Of a DNA stretch of 64,000 nt, positions 34,053-47,450 are shown piece by piece. The translations under genes and the position numbers were made by a program. Positions within the stretch are counted from its first letter, which is position 1. Each line of letters opens with the position of its first letter. Origin of the DNA: Myxocyprinus asiaticus (Eukaryota > Chordata > Actinopteri > Cypriniformes > Catostomidae); the NCBI RefSeq assembly GCF_019703515.2, contig NC_059359.1, positions 1,572,501 through 1,636,500 on the forward strand, given 5' to 3'. The notes under the pieces were generated by a model that had not been told where the DNA came from, made no database searches, and worked only from the letters and a program-made list of their open reading frames with translations.

Positions 34053-34203
34053 CCACACACACACACACACACACACACATGCATACACACACATACACAC
34101 ACTCTCACACACACACACACAGACACACACACACAGACACACACACACACACACATACACACACTCTCACACACACACACACACACACAGACACACACAC
34201 ACA

Positions 34204-34250
<47 letters not shown>

Positions 34251-34582
34251 ACACACTCTCACACACACACAGACACACACTCACACACAAAAACACAAAC
34301 ACACACAAAACACATACACAAACACACTCATACACACACACACACAAACACACACTCTCAAAAAAAACACACACTCTCACACACAAACACACACACAAAA
34401 ACACACACTCTCACACACAAACACACTCTCTCTCTCTCACACGCACACACACACACACACTCACACAAAAAAACACAAACACACACACAAAAACACACAC
34501 AAAACACACACAAACACACTCATACACACACACTCTCACACACAAACACACACACAAAAACACACACTCTCACACACACACA

Positions 34583-34619
<37 letters not shown>

Positions 34620-34733
34620 GCTCACACACAAAAACACAAACACACGCTCAGACACAAAAACACATACACAAACACTCACACACAAAAACACACACAAAAC
34701 ACACAAACACACACTCTCATACACAAACACACT

Positions 34734-34768
<35 letters not shown>

Positions 34769-34769
34769 A
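34053..34769. repeat. long CA-rich microsatellite with CT patches
   Basis: About 700 bases of (CA)n with interspersed (CT)n, AAAA and ATAC variants. The ORFs here (THTHTH / VCVCVC) are repeat translation. Confidence 0.95.
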
Positions 34770-34799
34770 ATATATGGAAATGACACAAAAATGACATAA

Positions 34800-36576
34800 A
34801 TCTCCTGTGATGCATGAACAAAAAAAATTACCAGTTTATAACTTATTTACTTTTATTTTACTTTTTACATGACTTTACTTTTTAGAAGTCCAGTGCTAAA
34901 ATAGCCTGAAGTTGCCTGTATCTGTTGCAGCAATATTTATAATAATAACCCATCAGATGTCAATCTGAGAGCGTTGCATTTTACAGGAGTTTTTTTCAGA
35001 AAACACACCAGACCCTTTTACCATGAGAAGAAACTTTACCAGGGACGAATGGGGGTCAAAAAGGCATCCAGGAACTTGTTAGGTGGATGAATTTTCATTT
35101 TGAGTTCAAAGTAAACCTTGAAGTGCCCTGAAGAGCATACAGGAGGTTCACAGTGGAGTCAAAGGAATATGATACAAAATGAAATGAATCTGACGCTCTG
35201 ACTGACGCCTCCAGATCAATAGAGCTCGACTCTCTGGGACAGCACACTGTTTTTTAGCAAATCAAGACGAGGAAGAACTTGTCTTTAAGGGGTGTTGATG
35301 AAGTTCAACACAAAGTGAAGTCTAGCTGTGTATGGTTGTCGAGTGATGTCGAAGGTGGTCACATATTGTCTGTTTATCCATTTAAAGGTTTCATGCTGGC
35401 GTGCGAGCAAAGTTTCCATGCTGTATTTCCTCTACATGTAGTGTATAAACACGGGCACTTTTATTCTGTATATTTACAGAAAACTCATTAAAGAAAAGGC
35501 TGCTCAGATATGAATATAGTGATTTTCCCACCATGTTGAAAAAGTTATTAATTTACATTATAACTGTAATTTTTTCACATGGTTCATTATTGGTGTTACA
35601 TTGTTACATTTTTTTTTTATCGATTTAATGGTATGATTTATTGATTTTAGTCTGATCAGTGGTGTGTTTTGTGATGTTTTTGAAACCATTTTAGGAAATT
35701 ATCTTTTAAGAGAACTGGTGTTTAGGGTTGACATCCGTCCCATAAAATACGGGATCGTCCCGTATTTAAAGATAAAATGATGCATCCCTTATCGAAACAG
35801 ACATGGTCAGACATGGCGTCATGGTAACATCGATAAAAGATGGAACATTTGCCTACGGTGGGTAAAGGACCATCACACATTGTGCTAAAACTGTGATTTT
35901 TTTTTCTATATAAATGTTCAATAAAATGTATGAAATTACACAGATCGAACAATGTATGAATACAATCACTGAGTCATAAAGACAAGAAGTACAGGTGAAG
36001 AAAAAAAATACAGTAAAAAAACCCCAAAAATGATTAAAAAAATGTATTTTATTGTAAACCAACCAAAATGTATACATAAATAAGATAAAGAAGATAAATA
36101 ATCAAAAAAATAAAAGTAAATATATTTTTTATATATACGTAAAATTATTATATATTTTTTTAATGAGTCATGAGTCAGGAAAGTTCTCATTTTAGAATAT
36201 AAGAAAGGATATACATTTTTTTTATTATTTAATAAATATTAACGAATGTATTGCTAAAACTGTGGAGGATGTGGTAGCTTTTGAAATGCACAAACCTTGC
36301 TTCATTCGTGGAATAAAAAATAAAAATGAAAAATAAAGAACAACAGTCAAGTTGTCCTTAATGAATACAAATAATGTTAAGATTTTTAAAATGTTACGCT
36401 CAGCTTTCTTGGGCGAAAACTGAACTGAACTGAATAGAAATATTTGTAAATCAGAAAGTCAACATATTTTTAAGAACGACCCTTCTTCATTTTGCAGATG
36501 CTTTTATCCAAAGTGACTTACAGTGCATTTAAACCACATTTTATTAGTATGTATAAGTGGCCAGGATATTCTTTAT
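34800..36576. other. non-coding stretch, no gene seen
   Basis: No gene. At 35746-35769, AAATACGGGATCGTCCCGTATTT is a near-perfect 10-bp-arm palindrome inside a GTCCCATAAAATACGGGA-rich repeat fragment. 36000-36250 is very AT-rich. 36495-36525 carries TGCTTTTATCCAAAGTGACTT, a scrap of the LINE tail. Confidence 0.5.
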
Positions 36577-37026
36577 TTATTTTTTCATATATCATTTTTT
36601 TAATTTTTCTCCCAATTTGGAATGCCCAATTCCCACTACTTAGTAGGTCCTCGTGGTGGCACGGTTACTCACCTCAATCCGGGTGGCGGAGGACAAGTCT
36701 CAGTTGCCTCCGCTTCTGAGACCGTCAATCCGCGCATCTTATCACGTGACTCGTTGTGCATGACACCGCGGAGACTCACAGCATGTGGAGGCTCATGCTA
36801 CTCTCCACGATCCACACACAACTTACCACACGCCCTGTTGAGAGCGAGAACCACTAATCACGACCACGAGGAGGTTACCCCATGTGACTCTACCCTCCCT
36901 AGCAACCGGGCCAATTTGGTTGCTTAGGTGACATGGCTGGAGTCACTCAGCACGCCCTGGATTCAAACTCGTGACTCCAGGGGTGATAGTCAGCATCAGT
37001 ACTCGCTGAGCTACCCAGGCCCCACT
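36577..37026 (-). mobile_element. tRNA-derived SINE, copy 3 (full length)
   Basis: Minus-strand copy ending in the head GGGGCCTGGGTAGCTCAGCGAG with A box, and GAGTTTGAATCC as B box. The flanks GCCAGGATATTCTT and GCCAGGATTCTCTT form the target duplication. Confidence 0.9.
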
Positions 37027-37250
37027 GCCAGGATTCTCTTAAAACAAATCTCCTTTTGTGTTTCACAGAAGAAACCCTGTAATGGTCGCTGCTTAGCCCT
37101 GTATGTATGAAAAATGCATCCTCCAATCCTGTGGGGCATCAAAGCCTCTTAAGGTGCAAAAGATAATTAGAGTGGAAGAAGTAGAAATAAAGGAACCTTT
37201 GGAAAATATTCAGCTCCAGATTGCTGAACAGGTAATGAAGACTGAGAAAA

Positions 37251-38186
37251 GGGGCCGGTTGCACCAGCTATACGTAAGTTACATCTTAGCCTAGTTGTGG
37301 CGTAAATGGGCACTAAGTCACAAGTTACGCACTACTAAATATTTGAGCGTTGCACCATTAAACTTAGTTATAATGTAACCCTACGTATAAACTAAATATT
37401 TACGGAAGCCTCCGACCAAGAGTAACGGTTGGAATAAAAAAGCAGACTGATATTTTATGAGCATCAATGAGCTCATGTTTTGCATAACAGGCTTCAATCC
37501 TTTGGACATAGAGTATGATGTTGACATTTACACTCGTTTACATTTACGAGAGAGAGAAAAAACATACTTTTAGTCCTCGTGGTGGCATAGTGACTCAATC
37601 CGGGTGGCAGACAACGAATCTCAGTTGCCTCTGCTTATCACGTGGCTTGTTGAGCACGTTACCATGGAGATGTAGCGCGTGTGGAGGCTTCGCGCTATTC
37701 TCCGCAGCATCCATGCTCAACTCACCTCACGCCCCACCGAGAGCGAGAACCACATTATAGCGACCACAAGGAGGTTACCCCATGTGACTCTACCCTCCCT
37801 AGCAACCAGGCCAATTTGGTTGCTTAGGAGACCTGGCTGGAGTCACTCAGCACACCCTGGATTCGAACTCGCGACTCCAGGTGCGCTTGTCAGTGTCAAT
37901 ACCCGCTGAGATACCCAGACCCCCAAATTCACGGCTTTTTAACACTTCTGCATACAAATGTGAAGGCTGCTTATTGGATCAATACAAGTAAACATCATAT
38001 TATGCGACTACGCATTACTTTACAGAGAGTTTATGACCTACTAGTTAAGTCTTGCATTAAGAACAGGTGGTGCAACCAAATTAAGCACTGACTTAGCTAC
38101 AAACTAACTAGTAGTTACTAAGCCCTTAGTGTGAACTTTACATCCCAACTTAAGTGAGACCTTACACACAGCTGGTGCAACCCTAC
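37251..38186. mobile_element. MITE with GGTTGCACCAGCT termini, split by a SINE
   Basis: The left end GGGGCCGGTTGCACCAGCTA and the right end (read inward) AGGGTTGCACCAGCTGTG are inverted repeats. Further inverted similarity exists (GTAAGTTACATCTTAG against its counterpart near 38150). Non-coding. A SINE sits at 37574-37923. Confidence 0.7.
37574..37923 (-). mobile_element. tRNA-derived SINE, copy 4 (internal deletion)
   Basis: Minus-strand copy with A- and B-box head at its right end. It lacks the 3' tail beyond TCCTCGTGG and has lost about 25 bases around the CTTCTGAGACCGTC block present in other copies. Confidence 0.85.
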
Positions 38187-38819
38187 CCAGGTGAGCAATG
38201 TATTGACCTACCATTGGCTGGGTAAGATTAATAACATTTTTCATAATTTAAATGGTATTGTTTTGTGGCTTTTTCTATCGATTTACTTCAAGGTCACGTA
38301 TGCTGCATTCGGAATTATCGTAAATACGAGTTTCTCACAGGGAAGTTGCACTCGGGCCTTGTGGAGAAGAGATGAGGAATGTTTAAACACTAACTAGGCA
38401 AGAATGGGGTTGGTGGTTGCAGCTGAAGTTCACTAGTTGTATTTATTTATTTGGTCAGCCACAACCACACGCTCTCTTAGAAATTCGTTTTGTGTTGTAA
38501 AAGCAGTGGTGGGTTTGGCTCCTTGTTCGCTCTGGATCTCTCGCAAACTCCTCATTTGCACATTTCCGCTTTGCTGTTGAGGCTCTGCAGCAATGTTTGT
38601 GTATGCTAGATACAGAATTCGGACAGCAGCTTCAGCACATGTGTTACAGCTAACACATGTGCTTGAGGCTCAGATTTAAATGATGTGAAATCCTTCACTA
38701 TCCACTATGTCCACTATGACTTTGTTTTAAAACCATTGTTTTAAAGTTGTTGATAATAAGTATAGAAACAATACATTTTAATTGTATAAGTATATATATA
38801 TATATAAAGTACTTTGAGA

Positions 38820-39524
38820 GTGTAGGGAGATCAGTCAAAGTGCGTCATGGGCGGAGCTGCAGAGCTCTTTTGACGCGATTATCTGATAGGTGGATTTGTC
38901 TTTAGGATCATGGGTAGTGTAGTTCTTTAACAGGTATTCCGCTTTTAGACACAATGTTTTTTTTTTAATTATTTATCCCCTTTTCTCCCAATTTGGAATG
39001 CCCAGGTTCTCATGGTGGCACGGTTACTCGCCTCAATCCGGGTGGTGGAGGACAATTCTCGGTTGCCTCCGCTTCTGAGACCGTCAAGCCGCGCATCTTA
39101 TCACATGACTCGTTGTGCATGACACCGCGGAGACTCACAGCATGTGGAGGCTCATGCTACTCTCCGTGATCCACACACAACTTACCACACGCCCCATTGA
39201 GAGCGAGAACCACTAATCACGACCACGAGGAGGTTACCTCATGTGACTCTACCCTCCCTAGCAACCAGGCCAATTTGGTTGCTTAGGAGACCTGGCTGGA
39301 GTCACTCAGCACACCCTGGATTCCAACTCGCGACTCCAGGGGTTAAACACAATGTTTTTAAAAATACAGTTGAAATAACATGGACTGATGAATTCAACAG
39401 AAGCATATGCCATCTATTAATAACCTCAGAGCTCATGGTAGGTCTGTCTTTAAGGGTTTATAAGTTATCATAAAAAGTAATTTCCCCTATGGATAAAATT
39501 AATGGGATTTTTACTTCCGGTATC
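38820..39524 (-). mobile_element. non-autonomous element of the 20697 family (copy 2), with nested SINE
   Basis: Reverse-oriented relative of 20697-21086. It shares CATGGGTAGTGTAGTTCTTT (38909-38929), CATGGTAGGTCTGTCTTTAAG (39434-39454) and the ACTTCCGG end. It is split by the SINE at 38961-39344. Confidence 0.55.
38961..39344 (-). mobile_element. tRNA-derived SINE, copy 5 (lacks head)
   Basis: Runs from TTTTCTCCCAATTTGGAATG to CGCGACTCCAGGGG and ends before the A box. The flanks ACACAATGTTTTTT and ACACAATGTTTTTA are the target duplication. Confidence 0.85.
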
Positions 39525-39792
39525 AGTCTGTTGCGCTCTACATATGCTACTTTTGGGGTAAAAATTTGTTAACCAAGTAAAAAAAAAAAAGCTTGAACTA
39601 CTGTCACATTAAATTAGTAACATTTCTACATTTAATTACCATATTTTCCAGAATAAGTCATGTTTTTGTTTTGTTTATTTTGATAATTTATACATAATTG
39701 ATGTCAGCCGGTCAAACACACTGCACACTAAAACACATATGCTTACACACAAGCAGATGAAAACATCTGTCATAGAGACGGTAGGAGCAGTT

Positions 39793-41007
39793 TTAACCTC
39801 CTGAGACCCGAGCGTGACTGCTATGTGCATTTTCCATTTCTCTTTTTGATTTGTAACTAGTAGCACCTAATAAACATGCATAATAATAATAATAATAATT
39901 CTGGAGCAAATGTCCACAAATGTGGACAGCGGGACTAAGTTGAGAATTTTTTTAATAAATACAAAGTTATAGAAAATCAGATTTTTTTCATCAAATTGTT
40001 GATTATTCATATTTTTGAGATGTTACAGACATTACATCAGAAATTATCTTAATTAATTCTGATTTAAAGTAATGTCCAGCATCATCCAATCACTGTCAAC
40101 CATGTTAAAATAAAATGATACATTATAAATTCTGAATCTATGTACTGATTATCATTGTCACATGTCTGTCAAACATGTTGAGTGATCCAAACATCATCTG
40201 CAGCCTGAAACTGAACTTTTGATCAGATTTTAGGAGTGAATGCACTTAACTGCATAGAGAGATATAGGATGCTCCCTTGCTCCCTATTTAGTGAATGACT
40301 TAACCTCCAGTGTGCTGTCTGTCTGCACTGGTCTCAGAACAGTTTAAAATGCATCTTATTTTCATCCTAACTCCATATAAAGCCTCTGAAAGACACATTT
40401 ATCAGTTTTCAGATGAACTCATTTATTCTCAATATGATAATACACAGTAAATATAGGAATGCATTTATTAATGTTAATGAATAGAACCGTATTGTACAGT
40501 GATAACATAATAAAATATAACAAAATGTATATTAACATGAAGCAAAATGATCTACAGATGCGTTTGAGTTGAGTTGACGTTATTCAAAATAACTAACATG
40601 CTTTTTCTACTTTTGAAGAAATGTGGTGCCAGTGTCCACGTATGTGGACATCATGTTTATCAGTGCGCTGATGCGCGAAAAATGAAAAGTTTTTTTAAAG
40701 CAGCATATCAAACGATACTATAGACTCTCCTCTTTACAGCCAAACAGGTGTCAGTGACAAAACTTAAAGAGATTTCTTACCAGAGGCACTTTTGTTGGCA
40801 CTGCGTCCCTAGAAGCGCTTCACGAAAAATCGACGGCATTCTGTTGTGTCACGTGACTCGATGCAGCAGAAGTTTAACCCTTAAATGACAGTCTAGAGTC
40901 TTGTGAACAGTATTCAGTCGGTTTTTAATCATTTAAATTATGCGTTGTGAAAAGCGAAGCCAAAATACAAAGTCCACGCATGTGGACACGGGGTTGCACG
41001 AGGTTAA
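39793..41007. mobile_element. TTAA-flanked non-autonomous element, second family
   Basis: TTAACCTCCTGAGACCCG on the left, GTTGCACGAGGTTAA on the right, with TTAA at 39793-39796 and 41004-41007. The palindrome GTCCAC-N4-GTGGAC occurs three times (39912-39927, 40634-40649, 40972-40987). Pieces of the same family form the foldback at 9640-10051. No transposase ORF. Confidence 0.75.
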
Positions 41008-42630
41008 GTAGCTCAGTCAGTGTTCCAGACAATTAGTGCAAAGCCAATAGGGTTACAAATTGCAGAAATAACCTTGATCGACACTCATTAACGATAATGA
41101 AGAGAATGCAACAAGCATATTGTTTCACTCAGGCTAAAATGTGTTTATTTGTATGTGCAAGCACACAGAGTAAGATATGTTATAAACTGATTATTTGTTT
41201 ATTATTTATCATGTTTTTTTCATGAAACTTTTAAAATATATATAAAATGATTATTTAAAGCAGATGCTCCTGATTACTGACGACACCAAATACAACATAA
41301 TACGACCCATAGATCTTGTGGTAATATTCATGGAGTGACTTGATGTGCTGAGCGGTGGAAAGGAAGTTGTCGATACCTGTTTCAGTGTGACTTATACATG
41401 TTTTTTCTCACTTAACGTGATTTTGACCATGTACGACTCATTCAGGTGCGACTTTATTTCCAGAAAATACAGTAGTTGCTCCCCATCACTTTTTCCAAAA
41501 AGGTAGTCTGACTGTAGTTGAATTTCTATAATTGTGCATATCTTGTAGTTTGGGAAACTAGAGTTATAAAGTTGCTGCTAAACACTGCTACTGAGTCTTA
41601 AAGTTTCATATAAGAGCATATTATTTTAGGTTTTACCCATATTATCTTTTCTCTCTGCGATCAATTAGGGAAAATTTTACACACACAAAACCAAAAATAC
41701 TCCAGTGGAAAGTCTGCTTGAACAATCAGGGAATGCAGTTTCAAGAGAACAAAATAGCGTTTGGATGCTGAAAACGCCACAGAAAATCTGATCCAAGAGC
41801 GGATGCTGTGGGGAATTAAAATAAAAATCCTTTAATTAAAAACACTGAGTGCCGCTCGGAGAAAAGACACTCGGGATCCAGAGAGACACTTGTGTGTGCT
41901 TGCCAGACGGAAGGGAAGCGAACAGCACGAGACAAGAGATGCTTTCCCTGTGTGTCCTATTTCACAAATTCACAAACAGAAGGAAAGTCGCGAGCTGGGG
42001 GAGGTGAGCGGCGTAAATGTGTTGAGGAACAGGTAGAGACTGCACCAGGTTGCCCCTCGGCTGGTGTCCCGTTTCCTAGCGTGTGTGAGGGGTGAATGGG
42101 CGAGGTCAAAGGTGACCAAAATCTCACATAGAAAACGAAGACCTTCTACATCTCAATTAGAGACTCGAGCTGCCTGGTTTGATTTGTGAAAAATGAATTC
42201 AGTTGCACTTGTTAGGAAGTGTATAAGTTCACATTCAGTGGAAATATGTGACAATATAAACCAAACGACCAACACAGGAAAGCAGTTTTGCATAATCCAG
42301 TTAATCTAATTGCAATGGCTCGTGGGCGACGCCCACAGATGCAGTACGAGACCCCCAACAGGATGTGATGTCATCAGCTTCTGCTGCTCGCCCAGCGGAT
42401 CGCTCACCTTTAAGTGCTTCCCAATATGTTAACAGATCAAAAGACAGACTCGCGAGAGCGGCGGTAATCACCCCTCGCTGCTGGGGGCAGGTGTGTGTGT
42501 GTGTGTGTGTGTGGTATGCAAAGGGCTTCTGGCATTTCCAAAGATAGCCAGGCTGACATTTCTATTGGCTTTGATGTTAATAATCCCTCACAAGTTCACA
42601 AAAGCCAACTGACTCCATTTGTGTGTGTAT

Positions 42631-42677
<47 letters not shown>

Positions 42678-42934
42678 TATGTATGTGTAAACATACTGTA
42701 GGCAGTTTGTTGGGTGTAAAGGGGAACACTGCCGCCCTAGTGGACAGAGCTGAATTTGTTTAATTATTGTTTGCCAAGTAAATATTTTTATACTACATTG
42801 TTAGATTCTTGATTCTGATTGGTTGACAGATGTTCCAATGTGTTTGAAACAATTCTATAACAGCACGCTTATGAAGTACTTCCAGGTTAATGGGCTGTTC
42901 ACATCAAACAACATTTGCCACCATCTACACTGTT
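41008..42934. other. non-coding stretch with TG microsatellites
   Basis: No recognised gene. (TG)n tracts lie at 42491-42512 and 42620-42690. 41820-42480 has balanced base composition and could include conserved non-coding DNA. The small ORFs at 41892-42095 and 42365-42547 show no domain. Confidence 0.5.
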
Positions 42935-43187
42935 TTTTTGTCATTTATCTATGTAAACATGCACAAGATGGACGTCTTTGACCTTTGTGCCGCTTCTAGC
43001 TGTTTTGTCATTGTTTTTCTTCGAAAACATGCACTACACAGGAGTCTTTGACCATTGCGCCGCATCTCACTATTTTAAAATATTTTTTCTACGAAAACAT
43101 GCACAAGAATGCACTAGACGGACATCTTTGACCGTTGTGATGCATCTCACTCTTTTTAGTTGTTTTCTACGTAAACATGCACTAAAC

Positions 43188-44167
43188 TGTCACGGTCCTG
43201 TCACTTTCTCAGTTTGGGCTTTTGTCTGACAGGACCATGGCATTATTGTCCCATGTCTGTCTTGTGTTTCGTTGTCTGTCTTTGTGTGAGCGCACTGTTT
43301 CGGTTGTATTCCCTACCGCATGCTCTTCGGTCTGTCTTGTTTTTTTATGTCTGGAGCACGGTGTCTGGATCCTGACTTCCTGTCTGGTTCGGTTTTGGTC
43401 TGTGTCTGGATCCGGACACTCGTGCTCCATGTCTGTCTGTTATTGACGTGGGTGCATCGCGCTTGTGTCATCTTAGCAGCATGCGCTCTCGTCAATAGTT
43501 TGTCTGTCTCTCATGAACACGGGTGTGCCTCGCATCACGTTTGCATTGTATGCCTGGATCGCAATCTGTCTTCATGTTGTGCTGAGGTTCGGTCACTTTG
43601 GTGTAAGGTGTCGGGTGTGTAGCTGAACTCTCGCACAGGTGTTCTGTCTTGTTTTTGTCGCCTGTTGCATGCATCACGTGGCATTTGCCTCGCGATGTAT
43701 GCTCAGGTTTCGTTTAGTGTGAGAATGCGTGGCATCGCTTTGTTTGCTGTTGCTACGCATTCTCTCATCTTGTTTGTCAGTTGGCTTGGGCGTATATTGC
43801 CTCATTGTCTTGCCGATGTGCGCTCATGCCATTTGGGTGTTTTGTTGTCTTGTGAGAGCATGTGGCTTTGTTTTGTTTTGTATCGCCGCATGTCTCTCTG
43901 TCTTACGTCATGCCTCGCCTCCTAGTTTATTAGACACACCTGCCCTGTCTTCTTAACCTGTTGATTTCTCTCCCTATTTTAGTCCCCTCATGTTTGCTGT
44001 CCATGGCCAGTTTGTCTTGTTTCCAGTCTTGTTTGTTCTCGCCAGTTAGTCTTGTTGCTATTTCCCTGGTTCCTGTTTTCCAGTCCAGTCCAGTCCAGTC
44101 GGTCCTGTTCCCTGTTTCCCCTGCCCAGCCTGGATTATTTACTTTGTGTTTTTCCCCTTTCCCCTTT
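43188..44167. mobile_element. LTR-like insertion in the satellite
   Basis: About 980 bp of GT/CT-rich sequence that begins TGTCACGGTCCTGTCAC and breaks a satellite unit after GCACTAAAC. It has CACACCTGCC and CCTATTTTAGTCCCC near 43935-43987, a common arrangement upstream of transcription starts in fish LTRs, and a (CCAGT)n run at 44080-44100. No coding domains. No clear matching target duplication, and the right end re-enters the satellite at a different point of the unit. Confidence 0.5.
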
Positions 44168-46754
44168 GAAATTGTTTTCTACGTAAACATGCACTAAACA
44201 GGCGTCTTTGACCGTTGTGCCATGTCACGCTGTTTTAAATTGTTTTCTACGTAAACATGCACTTAACAGGCGTCTTTGACCGTTGTGCCACGTCTCGCTG
44301 TTTTAAATTAAACATGCACTAAACAGGCGTCTTTGACCGTTGTGCCGCGTCTCGCTGTTTTAAATTGTTTTCTACGTAAACATGCACTAAACAGGCGTCT
44401 TTGACCATTGTGCCACGTCTCGCTGTTTTAAGTTGTTTTCTACGTAAACATGCACTAAACAGGCGTCTTTGACCATTGTGCCACGTCTCACTGTTTTAAA
44501 TTGTTTTCTGCGTAAACATGCACTAAACAGGCGTCTTTGACCGTTGTGCCACGTCGCGCTGTTTTAAATTGTTTTCTACGTAAACATGCACTAAACAGGC
44601 GTCTTTGACCGTTGTGCCATGTCACGCTGTTTTAAATTGTTTTCTACGTAAACATGCACTTAACAGGCGTCTTTGACCGTTGTGCCACGTCTCGCTGTTT
44701 TAAATTAAACATGCACTAAACAGGCGTCTTTGACCGTTGTGCCGCGTCTCGCTGTTTTAAATTGTTTTCTACGTAAACATGCACTAAACAGGCGTCTTTG
44801 ACCATTGTGCCACGTCTCGCTGTTTTAAATTGTTTTCTGCGTAAACATGCACTAAACAGGCGTCTTTGACCGTTGTGCCACGTCTCGCTGTTTTAAATTG
44901 TTTTCTACGTAAACATGCACTAAACAGGCGTCTTTGACCGTTGTGCCACGTCTCGCTGTTTTAAATTGTTTTCTACGTAAACATGCACTAAACAGGCGTC
45001 TTTGACCATTGTGCCACGTCTCGCTGTTTTAAATTGTTTTCTGCGTAAACATGCACTAAACAGGCGTCTTTGACCGTTGTGCCACGTCGCGCTGTTTTAA
45101 ACTGTTTTCTGCGTAAACATGCACTAAACAGGCGTCTTTGACCGTTGTGCCACGTCGCGCTGTTTTAAATTGTTTTCTACGTAAACATGCACTTAACAGG
45201 CGTCTTTGACCGTTGTGCCACGTCTCGCTGTTTTAAATTAAACATGCACTAAACAGGCGTCTTTGACCGTTGTGCCACGTCTCGCTGTTTTAAATTAAAC
45301 ATGCACTTAACAGGCGTCTTTGACCGTTGTGCCACGTCTCGCTGTTTTAAATTAAACATGCACTTAACAGGCGTCTTTGACCGTTGTGCCGCGTCTCGCT
45401 GTTTTAAATTGTTTTCTACGTAAACATGCACTAAACAGGCATCTTTGACCATTGTGTCACGTCTCGCTGTTTTATATTGTTTTCTGCGTAAACATGCACT
45501 AAACAGGCGTCTTTGACCATTGTGCCACGTCTCGCTGTTTTATATTGTTTTCTGCGTAAACATGCACTAAACAGGCGTCTTTGACCATTGTGCCACGTCT
45601 CGCTGTTTTAAATTGTTTTCTACGTAAACATGCACTAAACAGCCGTCTTTGACCGTTGTGCCATGTCACGCTGTTTTAAATTGTTTTCTACGTAAACATG
45701 CACTTAACAGGTGTCTTTGACCGTTGTGCCACGTCTCGCTGTTTTAAATTGTTTTCTACGTAAACATGCACTAAACAGGCATCTTTGACCATTGTGCCGC
45801 GTCTCACTGTTTTAAATTGTTTTCTACGTAAACATGCACTTAACAGGCGTCTTTGACCATTGTGCCACGTCTCACTGTTTTAAATTGTTTTCTACGTAAA
45901 CATGCACTAAACAGGCGTCTTTGACCATTGTGCCGCGTCTCACTGTTTTAAATTGTTTTCTACGTAAACATGCACTTAACAGGCGTCTTTGACCATTGTG
46001 CCGCGTCTCACTGTTTTAAATTGTTTTCTGCGTAAACATGCACTAAACAGGCGTCTTTGACCGTTGTGCCACGTCTCGCTGTTTTAAATTGTTTTCTACG
46101 TAAACATGCACTAAACAGGCATCTTTGACCGTTGTGCCGCGTCTCACTGTTTTAAATTGTTTACTACGTAAACATGCACTAAACAGGCGTCTTGGACCGT
46201 TGTGCCGCGTCTCGCTGTTTTAAATTGTTTTCTACGTAAACATGCACTAAACAGGCATCTTTGACCATTGTGCCACGTCTCGCTGTTTTAAATTGTTTTC
46301 TGCGTAAACATGCACTAAACAGGCGTCTTTGACCGTTGTGCCACGTCACGCTGTTTTAAACTGTTTTCTGCGTAAACATGCACTAAAAAGGCGTCTTTGA
46401 CCATTGTGCCGTGTCTCACTGTTTTAAATGGTTTACTACGTAAACATGCACTTAACGGGCGTCTTTGACCGCTGTGCCGTGTCTCGCTGTTTTAAATTGA
46501 ACATGCACTAAACAGGCGTCTTTGACCGTTGTGCCGCGTCTCACTGTTTTAAATAGTTTTCTACGTAAAGATGCACTAAAAAGGCGTCTTTGATCGTTGT
46601 GATGCGTCTCGCTGTTTTTAGTTTTTTTATATGTAAACATGCACTAAACAGGCATTTTTGACCATTGTGCCGCGTCTCACTGTTTTTAGTTGTTTTCTAT
46701 GTAAACATGCACTAGACAGGCATCTTTGATCGTTGTGCCACATCTCGCTGTTCT

Positions 46755-47450
46755 CTATAAAAACATGCACAAAATCATTGAGCGTTGCTCCAGTCCTGCT
46801 GTTTTTAATTGTATTCTACGTAAACATGCACTAGACTTACGTCTTTGAAAGTTGCACCGCATCTCGCTGTTTTTAATTGCTTCCCTGCGGAAACATGCAG
46901 AAAGCGGAAGTCTTTGAACGTTGCGCAGCATCTTGCTGTTTTTAATTGCTTCCCTGCGAAAACATGCAGAAAGCGGACATCTTTGAGCTTTGCGCCGCAT
47001 CTCACTGTTTTTAATTGCTTCCCTGCGTAAATGTGCACAACGCGGACGTCTTTGAGCGTTGCGGTGCATCTTGCTGTTTTTAATTGCTTCCCTGCGTGAA
47101 CGTGCACAAAACGGACATCTTTGAGCTTTGCGCCGCATCTCGCTGGTTTTAATTGCTTCCCTGCGTAAACGTGCACAAAGCAGACGTCTTTGAGCGTTGC
47201 GGTGCATCTTGCTGTTTTTAATTGCTTCCCTGCGTGAACGTGCACAAAGTGGACGTCTTTGAGCTTTGCGCCGCATCTCACTGTTTTTAATTGCTTCCCT
47301 GCGTAAACATGCACAAAATGTTAGTCTTTGATCGTTGTGCAGTGTCACTGTTTTTTTAAATTGTTTTTCTATATTAACATGCACAAAATGGATGTTGACC
47401 GTTTTGCCACGTCTCTTTGATTTTAAATGGTTTTCAACATAAACTTGCAC
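46755..47450 (-). other. repeat-derived open frame in the 69-bp satellite part
   Basis: 231 codons are open because the local unit is 69 bp (23 codons) without a stop. It reads RREAIKNSEMRRKAQRCP repeatedly. A second frame (46805-47314) is open as well. Most likely not a gene. Confidence 0.85.

Noticed and set aside
34079..34783. 234-codon ORF of Thr-His repeats
   Set aside because: Translation of a CA microsatellite.
43209..43925. Cluster of ORFs on both strands in the LTR-like insertion
   Set aside because: They result from GT/CT-rich composition with few stops. No gag, pol or env motif is visible.
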